A DNA stretch of 64,000 nt from Streptomyces sp. NBC_01431 (GCF_036231355.1 NZ_CP109496.1:1922001-1986000); one strand, 5' to 3'. Counted from the stretch's first letter, positions 32,802 to 41,341 are shown. Numbers and translations: made by a program. The notes: a model not told the origin generated them from the sequence alone.

Positions 32802-33986
32802 TCAGTCGCGTTCCCGCGGGGGCTTCTCCTCGGGCTTCTTCGGGGTGTGCAGCCGGGACTTCACGTCGTCCGGGGGCAGGAACCTCGACCAGCGTTCGGG
32901 GAACTCGGACGGCATCCCGGGGTCGTTCGCGTCGTCGGGGTCGTCGTCGGCGTCGTCGTCGGGGTCGTCGTCGGGGTCGAAGAGCGTCTGCTGGCCGGGC
33001 TGGGCGCGGGCGACGAGCTGCGCCGCCTGGGCGGTGCGCACCCGGTCGCTGGCGGCGCGGGCGGCGGCCGTGGCGACGGACGGCCAGACCCGGTCGATGG
33101 CGGCGTTGACGGCCGCGCCGACCAGCACCGCGAACGCGGAGATGCCGATCCACAGGAGCACCGCGATGGGGGCGGCGAGCGAGCCGTAGATGGTGGGGCC
33201 CTCGACGGTGCTGGTCAGGTAGATCCGCAGCAGGAAGGAACCGAGCACCCACATCGCGAGCGCCACCAGGGCGCCCGGCACGTCCTCGATCCACGGCGAG
33301 CGGACCGGCACCGAGACATGGAACAGCGTGGTCAGGAAGGCGATGGACAGCAGGATCATGGTGGGCCAGTACAGGAAGCTGATCACGTCCGTGCCCCACG
33401 GGACCAGCTCCACCACGCGGTCCGGGCCGACCACCGCGAGCGGCAAAACGACCGCGCCGATCAGCAGCGCCACGATGTACAGGAGCAGCGAGAGCATCCG
33501 GGTCTTGACGATGCCGCGGTGCCCGTCGAGTCCGTACATCACGGTGATGGTGTCGATGAAGACGTTCACCGCGCGCGAGCCCGACCACAGGGCGATGGCG
33601 AAGCCGATCGAGACGATGTCGGGGCGCTTGCCCTTGGTGACGTCCTCCAGGAGCGGCTGGGCGAACTCGTGCACGCCCCGGTCGGACAGGACCGTGCCCG
33701 CCGCGTTGAGGATGTTCTGCTCGATGCTGGCGACGGTGTGGGTGCTGGTCCAGCCGTCCACGTAACCGAGCAGCGCGATCACACTGAGCAGCAGTGGAGG
33801 CAGCGAGAGGAGCGTGAAGAACGCTGCCTCGGCGGCCAGGCCCAGGATGCGGTACTCGACACACGAGTTGATGGTGTCCTTCAGGAGCAGCCAGCCCAAT
33901 TTCCGCTTGGAGACGTTGCGGTAGAGGACGCGGGCCCGATGAAGGCGGCCGGATGTCCGCTCGGGTGTTTCATTTGCTGGCTGCAC
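32802..33986 (-). CDS. YihY/BrkB-family inner-membrane protein
   Basis: A 394-aa integral membrane protein with about six helices in residues 45-300, including AAFFTLLSLPPLLLSVIALLGY (about 54-75, shown in part), typical of the YihY/BrkB family. After residue 320 the tail is cytoplasmic and strongly acidic: DPDDDPDDDADDDPDD near 346-361, encoded by a GTCGTC-rich tract (about 32934-32986, plus strand), and then a Pro/Lys-rich end. GTG 33986 is the only plausible start, and it is 17 bp from the start of the divergent aidB-like gene. Molecular role unclear. Confidence 0.87.
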   Translation of the reverse strand: MQPANETPERTSGRLHRARVLYRNVSKRKLGWLLLKDTINSCVEYRILGLAAEAAFFTLLSLPPLLLSVIALLGYVDGWTSTHTVASIEQNILNAAGTVLSDRGVHEFAQPLLEDVTKGKRPDIVSIGFAIALWSGSRAVNVFIDTITVMYGLDGHRGIVKTRMLSLLLYIVALLIGAVVLPLAVVGPDRVVELVPWGTDVISFLYWPTMILLSIAFLTTLFHVSVPVRSPWIEDVPGALVALAMWVLGSFLLRIYLTSTVEGPTIYGSLAAPIAVLLWIGISAFAVLVGAAVNAAIDRVWPSVATAAARAASDRVRTAQAAQLVARAQPGQQTLFDPDDDPDDDADDDPDDANDPGMPSEFPERWSRFLPPDDVKSRLHTPKKPEEKPPRERD

Positions 33987-34003
33987 GTCCTTACCGTATC
34001 GGC

Positions 34004-35638
34004 ATGGCAGCCACCACCCACACAGTGACCAACCAGGCTTCGCCCCTGGTGGGGTACGACGTCTTCACCGCCGACCGGGCCCTCAGCGAGGCCGTCGAGC
34101 GGCACACAGCGCCGGAACTCCTCGACGGCGTACGAGAGGAACTCACGGAGCTGGGACACAGCGCGGGATCGGCCCAGGCCCAGCAGTGGGGTGCCCAGGC
34201 CAACGAGAACCCGCCGAAACTGCGCACCCACGACAGGTACGGCAACCGGATCGACGAGGTCGAATTCCACCCCAGCTGGCACCGGCTGCTCGGGCACGCC
34301 GTGACGGCCGGGCTCACCGACGCCTGGGGACGGCCTGCCGGCCACGTGCGGCGCGCGGCCGGGTTCCTGGTGTGGACCCAGGCGGAGGGCGGGCACGGAT
34401 GTCCGGTTTCCATGACGCACGCGGCGGTGCCCGCGCTGCGCACCGACCCCGCGCTCGCCGCCGAGTGGGAGCCCCGGCTCACCTCGCACGTGTACGAGGA
34501 GGGGCTGCGGCCCGCTTCGCGCAAGGGCGGGGTGCTCTTCGGGATGGGCATGACGGAGAAGCAGGGCGGCAGTGACGTCCGGGCGAACACCACGTCGGCC
34601 GTGCCGCTGTCGGCCGACGGCGAGTACCTGCTCACCGGGCACAAGTGGTTCTGCTCGGCGCCGATGAGCGACGGCTTCCTGGTGCTCGCGCAGGCGCCGG
34701 GCGGGCTCACCTGCTTCCTGGTGCCGCGCGTGCTGGAGGACGAGACGCGCAACGCGTTCGCGATCCAGCGGCTGAAGGACAAGCTCGGCAACAGGTCGAA
34801 CGCGTCGAGCGAGGTCGAGTTCGACGGGACGTGGGCGCGCCGGGTCGGCGAGGAGGGGCGCGGGGTGCGCACCATCATCGAGATGGTGGCGGCGACCCGG
34901 CTCGACTGCGTGATCGGCTCGGCGGCCATCATGCGCCAGGCCGTCGCGCAGGCCGTCCACCACGCCTCGTACCGCAGCGCGTTCGGCGGGCTGCTCGTCG
35001 ACAAGCCGCTGATGCGCAACGTGCTGGCCGATCTGGCGCTGGAGTCGGAGGCCGCGACGACGCTGGCGCTGCGCCTCGCGGCCGCCTACGACGTCGACAC
35101 CGAGCAGGAGCGGGCGTTCTTGCGCCTGGCGGTCCCGGCGGCCAAGTACTGGGTCACCAAGCGGTGTACGCCGGTGGCGGGCGAGGCGCTCGAATGTCTG
35201 GGCGGCAACGGGTACGTGGAGGAGTCCGGGATGCCGCGGCTGCTGCGCGAGGCGCCGCTGAACTCGATCTGGGAGGGCTCGGGCAACGTCCAGGCCCTCG
35301 ACGTGCTGCGGGCGCTCCAGCGCGAGCCGCAGGCGCTCAACGCCTTCCTCCAGGAGGTCGGCAGGGCGCGCGGCGCCGACCACCGCCTGGACGGTGCGAT
35401 CAAGGACCTGCTGACCGAACTCGCCGACCTGGACGGCATCGAGGCGCGGGCGCGGCGCCTGGTGGAGCGCATGGCGCTGGTGCTCCAGGGGTCGCTGCTC
35501 GTGCGCTGGGCACCGCCCGAGGTCGCGGACGCGTTCTGCGCCTCACGGCTCGGCGGTGACTGGGGTGCGGCCTTCGGCACGCTGCCGCACTCGCTCGATC
35601 TGGCGTCGGTGGTGGAGCGGGCCCGCGCCGAGGTGTGA
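34004..35638 (+). CDS. AidB-like acyl-CoA dehydrogenase
   Basis: A 544-aa flavoprotein matching the AidB group of acyl-CoA dehydrogenases (alkylation-inducible, DNA- and FAD-binding in E. coli). Family features: EFHPSWHRLLGHAV (about 86-99), GMGMTEKQGGSDVRANTTSA (about 181-200), YLLTGHKWFCSAPMSDGFL (about 208-226), GTWARRVGEEGRGV, ECLGGNGYVEESGMPRLLREAP (about 398-418, cited in part). The C-terminal helical domain is also present. ATG 34004 begins MAATTHT; the window upstream is too short for a leader, so a leaderless transcript is likely. A terminator hairpin follows at 35689. Confidence 0.9.
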   Translation: MAATTHTVTNQASPLVGYDVFTADRALSEAVERHTAPELLDGVREELTELGHSAGSAQAQQWGAQANENPPKLRTHDRYGNRIDEVEFHPSWHRLLGHAVTAGLTDAWGRPAGHVRRAAGFLVWTQAEGGHGCPVSMTHAAVPALRTDPALAAEWEPRLTSHVYEEGLRPASRKGGVLFGMGMTEKQGGSDVRANTTSAVPLSADGEYLLTGHKWFCSAPMSDGFLVLAQAPGGLTCFLVPRVLEDETRNAFAIQRLKDKLGNRSNASSEVEFDGTWARRVGEEGRGVRTIIEMVAATRLDCVIGSAAIMRQAVAQAVHHASYRSAFGGLLVDKPLMRNVLADLALESEAATTLALRLAAAYDVDTEQERAFLRLAVPAAKYWVTKRCTPVAGEALECLGGNGYVEESGMPRLLREAPLNSIWEGSGNVQALDVLRALQREPQALNAFLQEVGRARGADHRLDGAIKDLLTELADLDGIEARARRLVERMALVLQGSLLVRWAPPEVADAFCASRLGGDWGAAFGTLPHSLDLASVVERARAEV

Positions 35639-35688
35639 GCGAGCGGCCGTGCGAGCGGCCGGAAATGGATGCCCGCGACGCGACCGTC

Positions 35689-35722
35689 GGGGGTGGTGCT
35701 GCGCCGACACGGCACCACCCCC
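35689..35722 (+). terminator. Stem-loop terminator after the aidB-like gene
   Basis: Perfect 11-bp arms GGGGGTGGTGC and GCACCACCCCC with a 12-nt loop, 50 bp past the stop codon. No T-run, as is usual in Streptomyces. The rest of 35723-35932 carries the leader of the next gene, including the direct repeat TTGCA-AAGGG-TTGCA, possibly regulatory. Confidence 0.75.
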
Positions 35723-35932
35723 GCACTCTCATGCGTCCGAGGAGGAGCATGACGACCGGACATCCGGTGCGCGCTCACCTTCGTACACGCACACGGCTGT
35801 TCGCGAGAGTTGCAAAGGGTTGCACCCATGTGCGGCATATCCCCGCGCCCGAACCGCCGGGCAGGCACGATGAATTCAGGACATCGGGGCCGCTCCTGCC
35901 GGGGGCGCCGGTGTCGACAGCGGGAGGACCCT

Positions 35933-37222
35933 GTGCACACCACGACGCTCGATGCCGCCCGGCTCGCCGCGATGGGAGCCGATGAGGCCGCCCGCGTCCT
36001 GAAGGGCATGCGCGCGGCCGCCCTGGAGGGCAGACGGTCACGGGTCCTGCCGCGTACGGAGATCGAGGAGTCCTGGCGGCGGATGCTGAGCCGCGGGCTC
36101 GACCCCGACCAACACCACCACGCCGCGCTGCTCTCGCTCGGCGAGGTCGAACGGCGCCGGCACCAGTCGCCGTTGAGGGAGGTCCTGCCGGTCCTGAGGG
36201 ACGCGCTGGTGGCGGTGGCGGACGCGGCCCAGCACATCATGGTCGTCTCGGACGCCGAGGGGCGGCTGCTGTGGCGCGAGGGCCACGCCTCCGTCCTGAA
36301 GCGGGCCGACGCGCTCGGCTTCGAGGTGGGAGCGGACTGGAGCGAGGCGGCCGTCGGCACCAACGGGGTGGGCACCCCGCTCGTCACCGGCCGGCCCATG
36401 CAGGTCTTCTCCGCCGAGCACTTCGTCGCCGCCCACCACGCCTGGACGTGCGCGGGCGCGCCCATCGTCGATCCGCGGGACGGGCAGTTGCTCGGCGTGG
36501 TCGACATCAGCGGGCCGCTGAGCACCATGCACCCGGCCACGCTGTCCTTCGTGACCTCGGTGACCCGGCTCGCCGAGGCGGAGCTGCGGGGCCGGCACAC
36601 CGCGGCTCTCGACCGGCTGCGCTCGGCGGCGGCCCCCGTGCTCAGCCGGATCGGCGGGCGCGCCCTGGCCGTCGACTCCAACGGCTGGGTGGCCGCGGTG
36701 ACCGGCATGCCTCCGGTCGACCGGCTCGCGCTGCCGAAGTCGTTCCGCGCCGGCCGCAGCTGGCTTCCCCCGCTCGGGATGTGCACGATCGAGCCACTGC
36801 CGGGCGGGCTGCTCGTCCAGGTCTGCGACGAGAGCGGCGGCGCCGGCACGAGGACGCGCCGGGTCGTGCTGGATCTGAGCCGTTCGCGGCGCTGCTGCGT
36901 GACGGTGTCGGGGGAGACGGGCAGCTGGACGCAGGAGCTCAGCCCGCGCCACGCGGAGCTGCTCTTCGTGCTCGCGCTGAACCGGGAGGGCCGCAGCGCG
37001 GCTCAGCTGGCCGAGGACATCTTCGAGGACCCGACGCGCAGGGTGACCGTACGGGCCGAGATGTCGCGGCTGCGCCGCCATCTCGCGGAGGTGCTCGCCC
37101 ACCGCCCCTACCGCTTCAGCGAGGACGTTCGGGTGGAGGTGGTGCGGCCGGACCGCCCGGCGGACCTGCTCCCGCAGTCCTCCTCCCCGGCGGTCCGGCT
37201 GGCCCGGGGCCCACACCCCTGA
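35933..37222 (+). CDS. GAF-domain transcriptional regulator
   Basis: A 429-aa regulator of the actinobacterial GAF-HTH type. The N-terminal half looks like the sensor part of AcoR-like proteins (PRTEIEESWRRMLSRGLDP near residue 40; GAF domain about 85-230 with AAVGTNGVGTPLVTGRPMQVF). It lacks the AAA+ sigma-54 module; instead the C-terminus has a winged-helix-like region (about 340-410; ELLFVLALNREGRSAAQLAED). GTG 35933 has GGGAGGACC immediately upstream. It follows the aidB-like gene and precedes a GNAT on the same strand; target unknown. Confidence 0.82.
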   Translation: MHTTTLDAARLAAMGADEAARVLKGMRAAALEGRRSRVLPRTEIEESWRRMLSRGLDPDQHHHAALLSLGEVERRRHQSPLREVLPVLRDALVAVADAAQHIMVVSDAEGRLLWREGHASVLKRADALGFEVGADWSEAAVGTNGVGTPLVTGRPMQVFSAEHFVAAHHAWTCAGAPIVDPRDGQLLGVVDISGPLSTMHPATLSFVTSVTRLAEAELRGRHTAALDRLRSAAAPVLSRIGGRALAVDSNGWVAAVTGMPPVDRLALPKSFRAGRSWLPPLGMCTIEPLPGGLLVQVCDESGGAGTRTRRVVLDLSRSRRCCVTVSGETGSWTQELSPRHAELLFVLALNREGRSAAQLAEDIFEDPTRRVTVRAEMSRLRRHLAEVLAHRPYRFSEDVRVEVVRPDRPADLLPQSSSPAVRLARGPHP

Positions 37223-37265
37223 CCTGCGTTGGCCGGCGGGAAGGGGCCGTGATTTTCTGGCGCCC

Positions 37266-37829
37266 ATGAGTATCACCGTGACCACCTGGTCCCTTGAGCA
37301 GACCTCGCCCGACGATCTGCGCCCGGCCGCCGAACCGTCGGGCGACGTCACGATCGTGCGCGCCGAGGTCCCCTCGCCGGAGTTCAGCCGCTTCCTCTAT
37401 ACGGCGGTCGGCGGCGACATCAAGTGGATCGACCGCCTTGGCATGACGTACGCGGAGTGGGAGCGGGCGCTGGCGAAGCCGGGCACGGAGACATGGGTGG
37501 CCTACGAGCGGGGCACGCCCGCGGGCTATGTCGAGCTGGAGGCGCAGCCGGGCGGCTCGGTCGAGATCGTCTACTTCGGTCTCGTCCCGGCCTTCCGCGG
37601 CCGGCGGATCGGCGGCCACCTCCTGTCGTACGGGATACGGCGGGCCTGGGACCTGGCCGAGCGCTGGCCCGAGCTGCCCGCCACCGAGCGGGTGTGGCTG
37701 CACACTTGCTCGCTGGACGGGGAGCACGCCATGGACAACTACCTGCGCCGCGGCTTCAAGCTCTTCGATACCAGGGAGGAGCAGGCCGAAGAGGTGGCGG
37801 CGCCGGGTCCGTGGCCGGGGGCGTACTGA
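37266..37829 (+). CDS. GNAT-family N-acetyltransferase
   Basis: A 187-aa GNAT with the acetyl-CoA-binding motif A: VEIVYFGLVPAFRGRRIGGHL (about residues 99-119), where R/Q-x-x-G-x-G/A is RGRRIGG. A conserved N-terminal region includes KWIDRLGMTYAEWERAL, which places it near a Streptomyces subgroup of unknown substrate. The end, HAMDNYLRRGFKLFDTREEQ, is the usual motif B. It follows the GAF regulator by 43 bp and may be in its operon. Confidence 0.88.
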   Translation: MSITVTTWSLEQTSPDDLRPAAEPSGDVTIVRAEVPSPEFSRFLYTAVGGDIKWIDRLGMTYAEWERALAKPGTETWVAYERGTPAGYVELEAQPGGSVEIVYFGLVPAFRGRRIGGHLLSYGIRRAWDLAERWPELPATERVWLHTCSLDGEHAMDNYLRRGFKLFDTREEQAEEVAAPGPWPGAY

Positions 37830-37855
37830 CCCGCCGGGCAGTGACCCGGAACACA

Positions 37856-37876
37856 ATGTCCCATGATGTGGGACAT
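37856..37876. promoter_or_regulatory. Palindrome upstream of the sulfur operon, candidate operator
   Basis: ATGTCCCA-TGATG-TGGGACAT: perfect 8-bp arms, 5-bp spacer. A further TTGTCCACA directly follows (37879-37887), forming a second looser inverted repeat with TGTGGGACA. The element lies 60 bp before the leader-peptide start, where a sulfur- or redox-responsive repressor could act. It could alternatively be a terminator of the GNAT gene, 27 bp past its stop, but the arms are not GC-rich enough to be typical. Confidence 0.5.
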
Positions 37877-37936
37877 CTTTGTCCACATTCTGGATAGTGG
37901 TGGACTGGGCCGAAAGTCCCGTGACACGCTTCCGTC

Positions 37937-38020
37937 ATGTCTGGAACTGGAATTGCCTTGGTGAGTCGGCGGCACGTCGACCTCGGCCGCATGTCCAGCG
38001 CCATCTGTCCGGCACGCTGA
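37937..38020 (+). CDS. Cysteine-containing leader peptide of the sulfur operon
   Basis: ATG 37937 to TGA 38020, 27 residues: MSGTGIALVSRR, then HVDLGRMSSAICPAR. The RRHVDLGRxSSAIC core matches the putative leader peptide family known in actinobacteria before sulfur-assimilation genes. A single Cys codon near the end (residue 24) suggests control by cysteinyl-tRNA or cysteine supply, through ribosome stalling or attenuation. The sulfite reductase start lies 114 bp downstream. Too short for most gene callers. Confidence 0.8.
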   Translation: MSGTGIALVSRRHVDLGRMSSAICPAR

Positions 38021-38134
38021 CGCTCCCAGCGAAGCCGCGATCCCCTTCCCTTTGTCCTGACTGCGCACGATTGCGTCCTGAGCGCGAGTGTGCAGGTCAG
38101 AGCCGCCCTCCTGCAGTCCCGAAGGACGTATGCC

Positions 38135-39832
38135 ATGGCCGCCAGCCCAGAGAACCCTGCCGCCGCCACGCCCCGCCGCAAGCCGGGGCGCCACCGTGGT
38201 GAAGGCCAGTGGGCCGTCGGTCACTTCACGCCCCTCAATGGGAACGAGCAGCTGAAGAAGGACGATGACGGTCTCAATGTGCGGACACGCATTGAGACGA
38301 TCTACTCGAAGCGCGGATTCGACGCGATCGACCCCGGCGACCTGCGCGGCCGGATGCGCTGGTGGGGTCTGTACACCCAGCGCAGGCAGGGCATCGACGG
38401 CGGCAAGACGGCGATCCTGGAGCCGGAGGAGCTGGACGACGAGTTCTTCATGCTGCGGGTCCGCATCGACGGCGGCCGGCTGAGCACCGAGCAGCTGCGG
38501 GTGATCGGCGAGATCTCGCAGGAGTTCGCGCGCGGCACCGCCGACATCACCGACCGGCAGAACATCCAGTTCCACTGGATCCGCATCGAGGACGTCCCGG
38601 AGATCTGGAACCGTCTCGAAGCGGTCGGCCTGTCCACCACCGAGGCCTGCGGTGACACGCCCCGCACCATCCTCGGCTCGCCCGTCGCCGGCATCGCCCA
38701 GGACGAGATCATCGACGGCACCCCGGCCGTGGACGAGATCCACCGCCGCTTCATCGGCAACCCGGCCTTCTCCAACCTGCCGCGCAAGTTCAAGACGGCC
38801 ATCTCGGGCTCCCCCCAGCTGGACGTCGCGCACGAGATCAACGACATCGCCTTTGTCGGCGTCGTCCACCCCGAGCACGGCCCCGGCTTCGACCTGTGGG
38901 TCGGCGGCGGGCTGTCCACCAACCCCAAACTCGGCGTGCGGCTGGGCGCCTGGGTGCCGCTCGACGAGGTGCCGGACGTCTTCGAGGGCGTCATCTCGAT
39001 CTTCCGCGACTACGGCTACCGGCGGCTGCGCACCCGCGCCCGGCTGAAGTTCCTGGTCGCGGACTGGGGCGCGGAGAAGTTCCGCCAGGTGCTCCAGGAC
39101 GAGTACCTCAAGCGCGAACTGGTCGACGGGCCGGCGCCCGAGCAGCCCAAGGACGTCTGGCGCGACCACCTCGGTGTGCACCGCCAGAACGACGGACGCT
39201 TCTACGTCGGCTTCGCGCCCCGGGTGGGCCGCGTGGACGGCACGACGCTGAGCAAGATCGCCGAGCTGGCGGAGTCGCACGGCTCGGGCCGGCTGCGTAC
39301 CACCGCCGAGCAGAAGATGATCGTGCTCGACGTCGAGGAGGCGCAGGTCGACTCGCTCGTCTCCGGACTTGAGGCACTCGACCTCAAGGTGAACGCCTCG
39401 CCGTTCAGGCGCGGCACGATGGCCTGCACGGGCATCGAGTTCTGCAAGCTGGCCATCGTCGAGACCAAGGCGCGCGGCGCCGCGCTCATCGACGAACTGG
39501 AGCGCCGCATCCCGGAGTTCGACGAGCCGATCACCATCAACATCAACGGCTGCCCCAACGCCTGCGCCCGCATCCAGGTCGCGGACATCGGCCTCAAGGG
39601 TCAGCTCGTCCTGGACGCCGCGGGCAACCAGGTGGAGGGCTTCCAGGTGCACCTGGGCGGCGCGCTCGGCCTGGAGGCCGGCTTCGGCCGCAAGGTCCGC
39701 GGCCTGAAGGTCACCTCCGCCGAGCTGCCCGACTACGTCGAGCGGGTCCTGACACGCTTCCAGGCCGAGCGCGCCGAGGGCGAGCGGTTCGCCGCCTGGG
39801 CGTCGCGCGCGAGCGAAGAGGCGCTGTCGTGA
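38135..39832 (+). CDS. sirA: Assimilatory sulfite reductase (ferredoxin), siroheme/[4Fe-4S]
   Basis: A 565-aa single-subunit enzyme that reduces sulfite to sulfide with six electrons from ferredoxin. It has the two-fold nitrite/sulfite reductase layout. The siroheme/[4Fe-4S] cysteines are in CTGIEFC (about 429-435) and NGCPNAC (about 470-476). An earlier EACGDTPRT motif (about residue 170) is also conserved in the family, as is the first ferredoxin-like half. ATG 38135 (MAASPENP) has AAGGA about 8 nt upstream. Nitrite reductase is less likely because the gene starts the cysH-cysC-cysD-cysN operon. It overlaps the next gene by 4 bp. Confidence 0.92.
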   Translation: MAASPENPAAATPRRKPGRHRGEGQWAVGHFTPLNGNEQLKKDDDGLNVRTRIETIYSKRGFDAIDPGDLRGRMRWWGLYTQRRQGIDGGKTAILEPEELDDEFFMLRVRIDGGRLSTEQLRVIGEISQEFARGTADITDRQNIQFHWIRIEDVPEIWNRLEAVGLSTTEACGDTPRTILGSPVAGIAQDEIIDGTPAVDEIHRRFIGNPAFSNLPRKFKTAISGSPQLDVAHEINDIAFVGVVHPEHGPGFDLWVGGGLSTNPKLGVRLGAWVPLDEVPDVFEGVISIFRDYGYRRLRTRARLKFLVADWGAEKFRQVLQDEYLKRELVDGPAPEQPKDVWRDHLGVHRQNDGRFYVGFAPRVGRVDGTTLSKIAELAESHGSGRLRTTAEQKMIVLDVEEAQVDSLVSGLEALDLKVNASPFRRGTMACTGIEFCKLAIVETKARGAALIDELERRIPEFDEPITININGCPNACARIQVADIGLKGQLVLDAAGNQVEGFQVHLGGALGLEAGFGRKVRGLKVTSAELPDYVERVLTRFQAERAEGERFAAWASRASEEALS

Positions 39833-40008
39833 GCGAGCGTGCGGCCCCCTTCCACTGCCCGTACTGCGGGGACGAGGACCTCCGTCCGAATGAAACCGGA
39901 CACGGCGCCTGGGAATGCGCGGCGTGCAACCGGGCCTTCCAGTTGAAGTTCCTCGGGCTGCTCGCCCGGGGTGTTCAGCGCAACAACGTGGGAGGGGAAG
40001 AGATATGA
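39829..40008 (+). CDS. 59-aa zinc-ribbon protein of the sulfur operon
   Basis: GTG 39829 overlaps the sulfite reductase stop (GTGA), and its own TGA (40006-40008) overlaps the cysH start (ATGA), so it is translated as part of the chain. The 59-aa protein has two paired-Cys knuckles, CPYC near residue 12 and CAAC near residue 36, with aromatic residues around them (FHCPYCGDEDL; WECAACNRAFQ), like a small rubredoxin- or zinc-ribbon fold. Similar small proteins are conserved beside cysI/cysH in Streptomyces as far as I recall. A role in electron transfer or cluster or metal supply to sulfite or APS reductase is inference. Confidence 0.85.
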   Translation: MSERAAPFHCPYCGDEDLRPNETGHGAWECAACNRAFQLKFLGLLARGVQRNNVGGEEI

Positions 40009-40763
40009 CGGCCACTCAGGCAGGCACTCGGACCAGCACTCAGGTCAACGCCCAGACCGGCACTCAGGCCGACACTCGCACTGCCGAGGACCTCAAGGCG
40101 CTCGCCGAGCAGGCGGGCCGCGACCTCGAAGGGGCCACGGCACTGGAGATCCTCCAGTGGGCCGCCGACACCTTCGGCAAGCGGTTCTGCGTCACCTCCT
40201 CCATGGAGGACGCGGTGGTGGCCCACCTCGCCTCGCGCGCGATGCCCGGCGTGGACGTGGTGTTCCTCGACACCGGCTACCACTTCCCCGAGACCATCGG
40301 CACCCGCGACGCGGTCGCCGAGGTGATGGACGTCAACGTCATCACCCTGACCCCGCGTCAGACCGTCGCCGAGCAGGACGCCGAGTACGGCCCCAAACTG
40401 CACGACCGCGACCCCGACCTGTGCTGCGCACTGCGCAAGCTCAAGCCCCTTGAGGACGGCCTCGGTTCGTACGCCGCCTGGGCGACCGGGCTGCGCCGCG
40501 ACGAGTCGCCGACCCGGGCGAACACCCCGGTCGTCGGCTGGGACGAGAAGCGGCAGAAGGTCAAGGTGTCGCCGATCGCCCGCTGGACGCAGGACGACGT
40601 GGACGCCTACATCGCCGAGCACGGCGTGATCACCAACCTGCTCCTGATGGACGGCTACCCCTCGATCGGCTGCGCCCCCTGCACCCGCCGGGTCGCCGAG
40701 GGCGAGGACGCGCGCTCCGGACGCTGGGCCGGACGCAACAAGACCGAGTGCGGACTGCACTGA
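40005..40763 (+). CDS. cysH: Adenylylsulfate (APS) / PAPS reductase
   Basis: A 252-aa thioredoxin-dependent reductase converting activated sulfate to sulfite. The PP-loop-like SSMEDAVVAHL lies near residue 64. The cysteine pattern CC (CCALRKLKPL, about 140) plus CAPC (about 223) is the [4Fe-4S] set of APS-type reductases, and ECGLH at the end holds the catalytic Cys. The cluster suggests APS as substrate. The N-terminal 28 residues are a Thr/Gln-rich tract made of imperfect repeats, absent from typical homologues. The ATG lies in an ATGA overlap with the zinc-ribbon gene, preceded by GGGAGGGGA. Confidence 0.92.
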   Translation: MTATQAGTRTSTQVNAQTGTQADTRTAEDLKALAEQAGRDLEGATALEILQWAADTFGKRFCVTSSMEDAVVAHLASRAMPGVDVVFLDTGYHFPETIGTRDAVAEVMDVNVITLTPRQTVAEQDAEYGPKLHDRDPDLCCALRKLKPLEDGLGSYAAWATGLRRDESPTRANTPVVGWDEKRQKVKVSPIARWTQDDVDAYIAEHGVITNLLLMDGYPSIGCAPCTRRVAEGEDARSGRWAGRNKTECGLH

Positions 40764-40795
40764 TGACGGACCGTCAGAACAACCAGGAGACTTCG

Positions 40796-41341
40796 ATGAG
40801 CGTGACGGAGGCGGGAGCCACCATCTGGCTGACCGGTCTGCCGAGCGCCGGCAAGACCACCATCGCCCACGAACTCGCGGGCAGGCTGCGCGCGGACGGG
40901 CACCGGGTGGAGGTGCTCGACGGCGACGAGATCCGCGAGTTCCTCTCGGCGGGCCTCGGCTTCAGCCGCGAGGACCGGCACACCAACGTCCAGCGGATCG
41001 GCTTCGTCGCCGAACTGCTCGCCGCCAACGGCGTGAAGGCCCTGGTCCCGGTGATCGCGCCGTACGCCGACAGCCGTGAGGCTGTGCGGGGGCGCCACCG
41101 CAGCGAGGGCACCGCCTATCTGGAGGTGCACGTCGCGACGCCGGTGGAGGTCTGCTCCGTACGGGACGTGAAGGGTCTGTACGCCAAGCAGGCGGCGGGC
41201 GAGATCAGCGGACTGACCGGTGTCGACGACCCGTACGAGGCGCCCGGGGCGCCGGATCTGCGGATCGAGTCGCACACCCAGACCGTGCAGGAGTCCGCGA
41301 CCGCGCTTCTTGCGCTGCTCACCGAGAGGGGCCTGGCATGA
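40796..41341 (+). CDS. cysC: Adenylylsulfate kinase
   Basis: A 181-aa APS kinase that phosphorylates APS to PAPS. P-loop GLPSAGKTT (about residues 13-21), DGDEIREFLSAGLGFSREDR (about 43-62), and the lid-like KGLYAKQAAGEISGLTGVDDPYEAP region (about 126-150, in part). ATG 40796 chosen for the AGGAGA site 6 nt upstream; an upstream ATG at 40763, overlapping the cysH stop, would add 11 residues and is also possible. Since the reductase looks APS-type, this enzyme may serve PAPS needs outside reduction. Overlaps cysD by 4 bp (ATGA). Confidence 0.9.
   Translation: MSVTEAGATIWLTGLPSAGKTTIAHELAGRLRADGHRVEVLDGDEIREFLSAGLGFSREDRHTNVQRIGFVAELLAANGVKALVPVIAPYADSREAVRGRHRSEGTAYLEVHVATPVEVCSVRDVKGLYAKQAAGEISGLTGVDDPYEAPGAPDLRIESHTQTVQESATALLALLTERGLA

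Noticed and set aside
32934..32986. GTCGTC tract as a sequencing artefact or regulatory microsatellite
   Set aside because: It keeps the frame of the BrkB-like gene and encodes a plausible acidic tail; kept only as a low-interest finding.
37739..40015. 758-aa minus-strand open frame opposite sulfite reductase
   Set aside because: No family motif; the plus strand holds a complete sulfite reductase with cluster cysteines.
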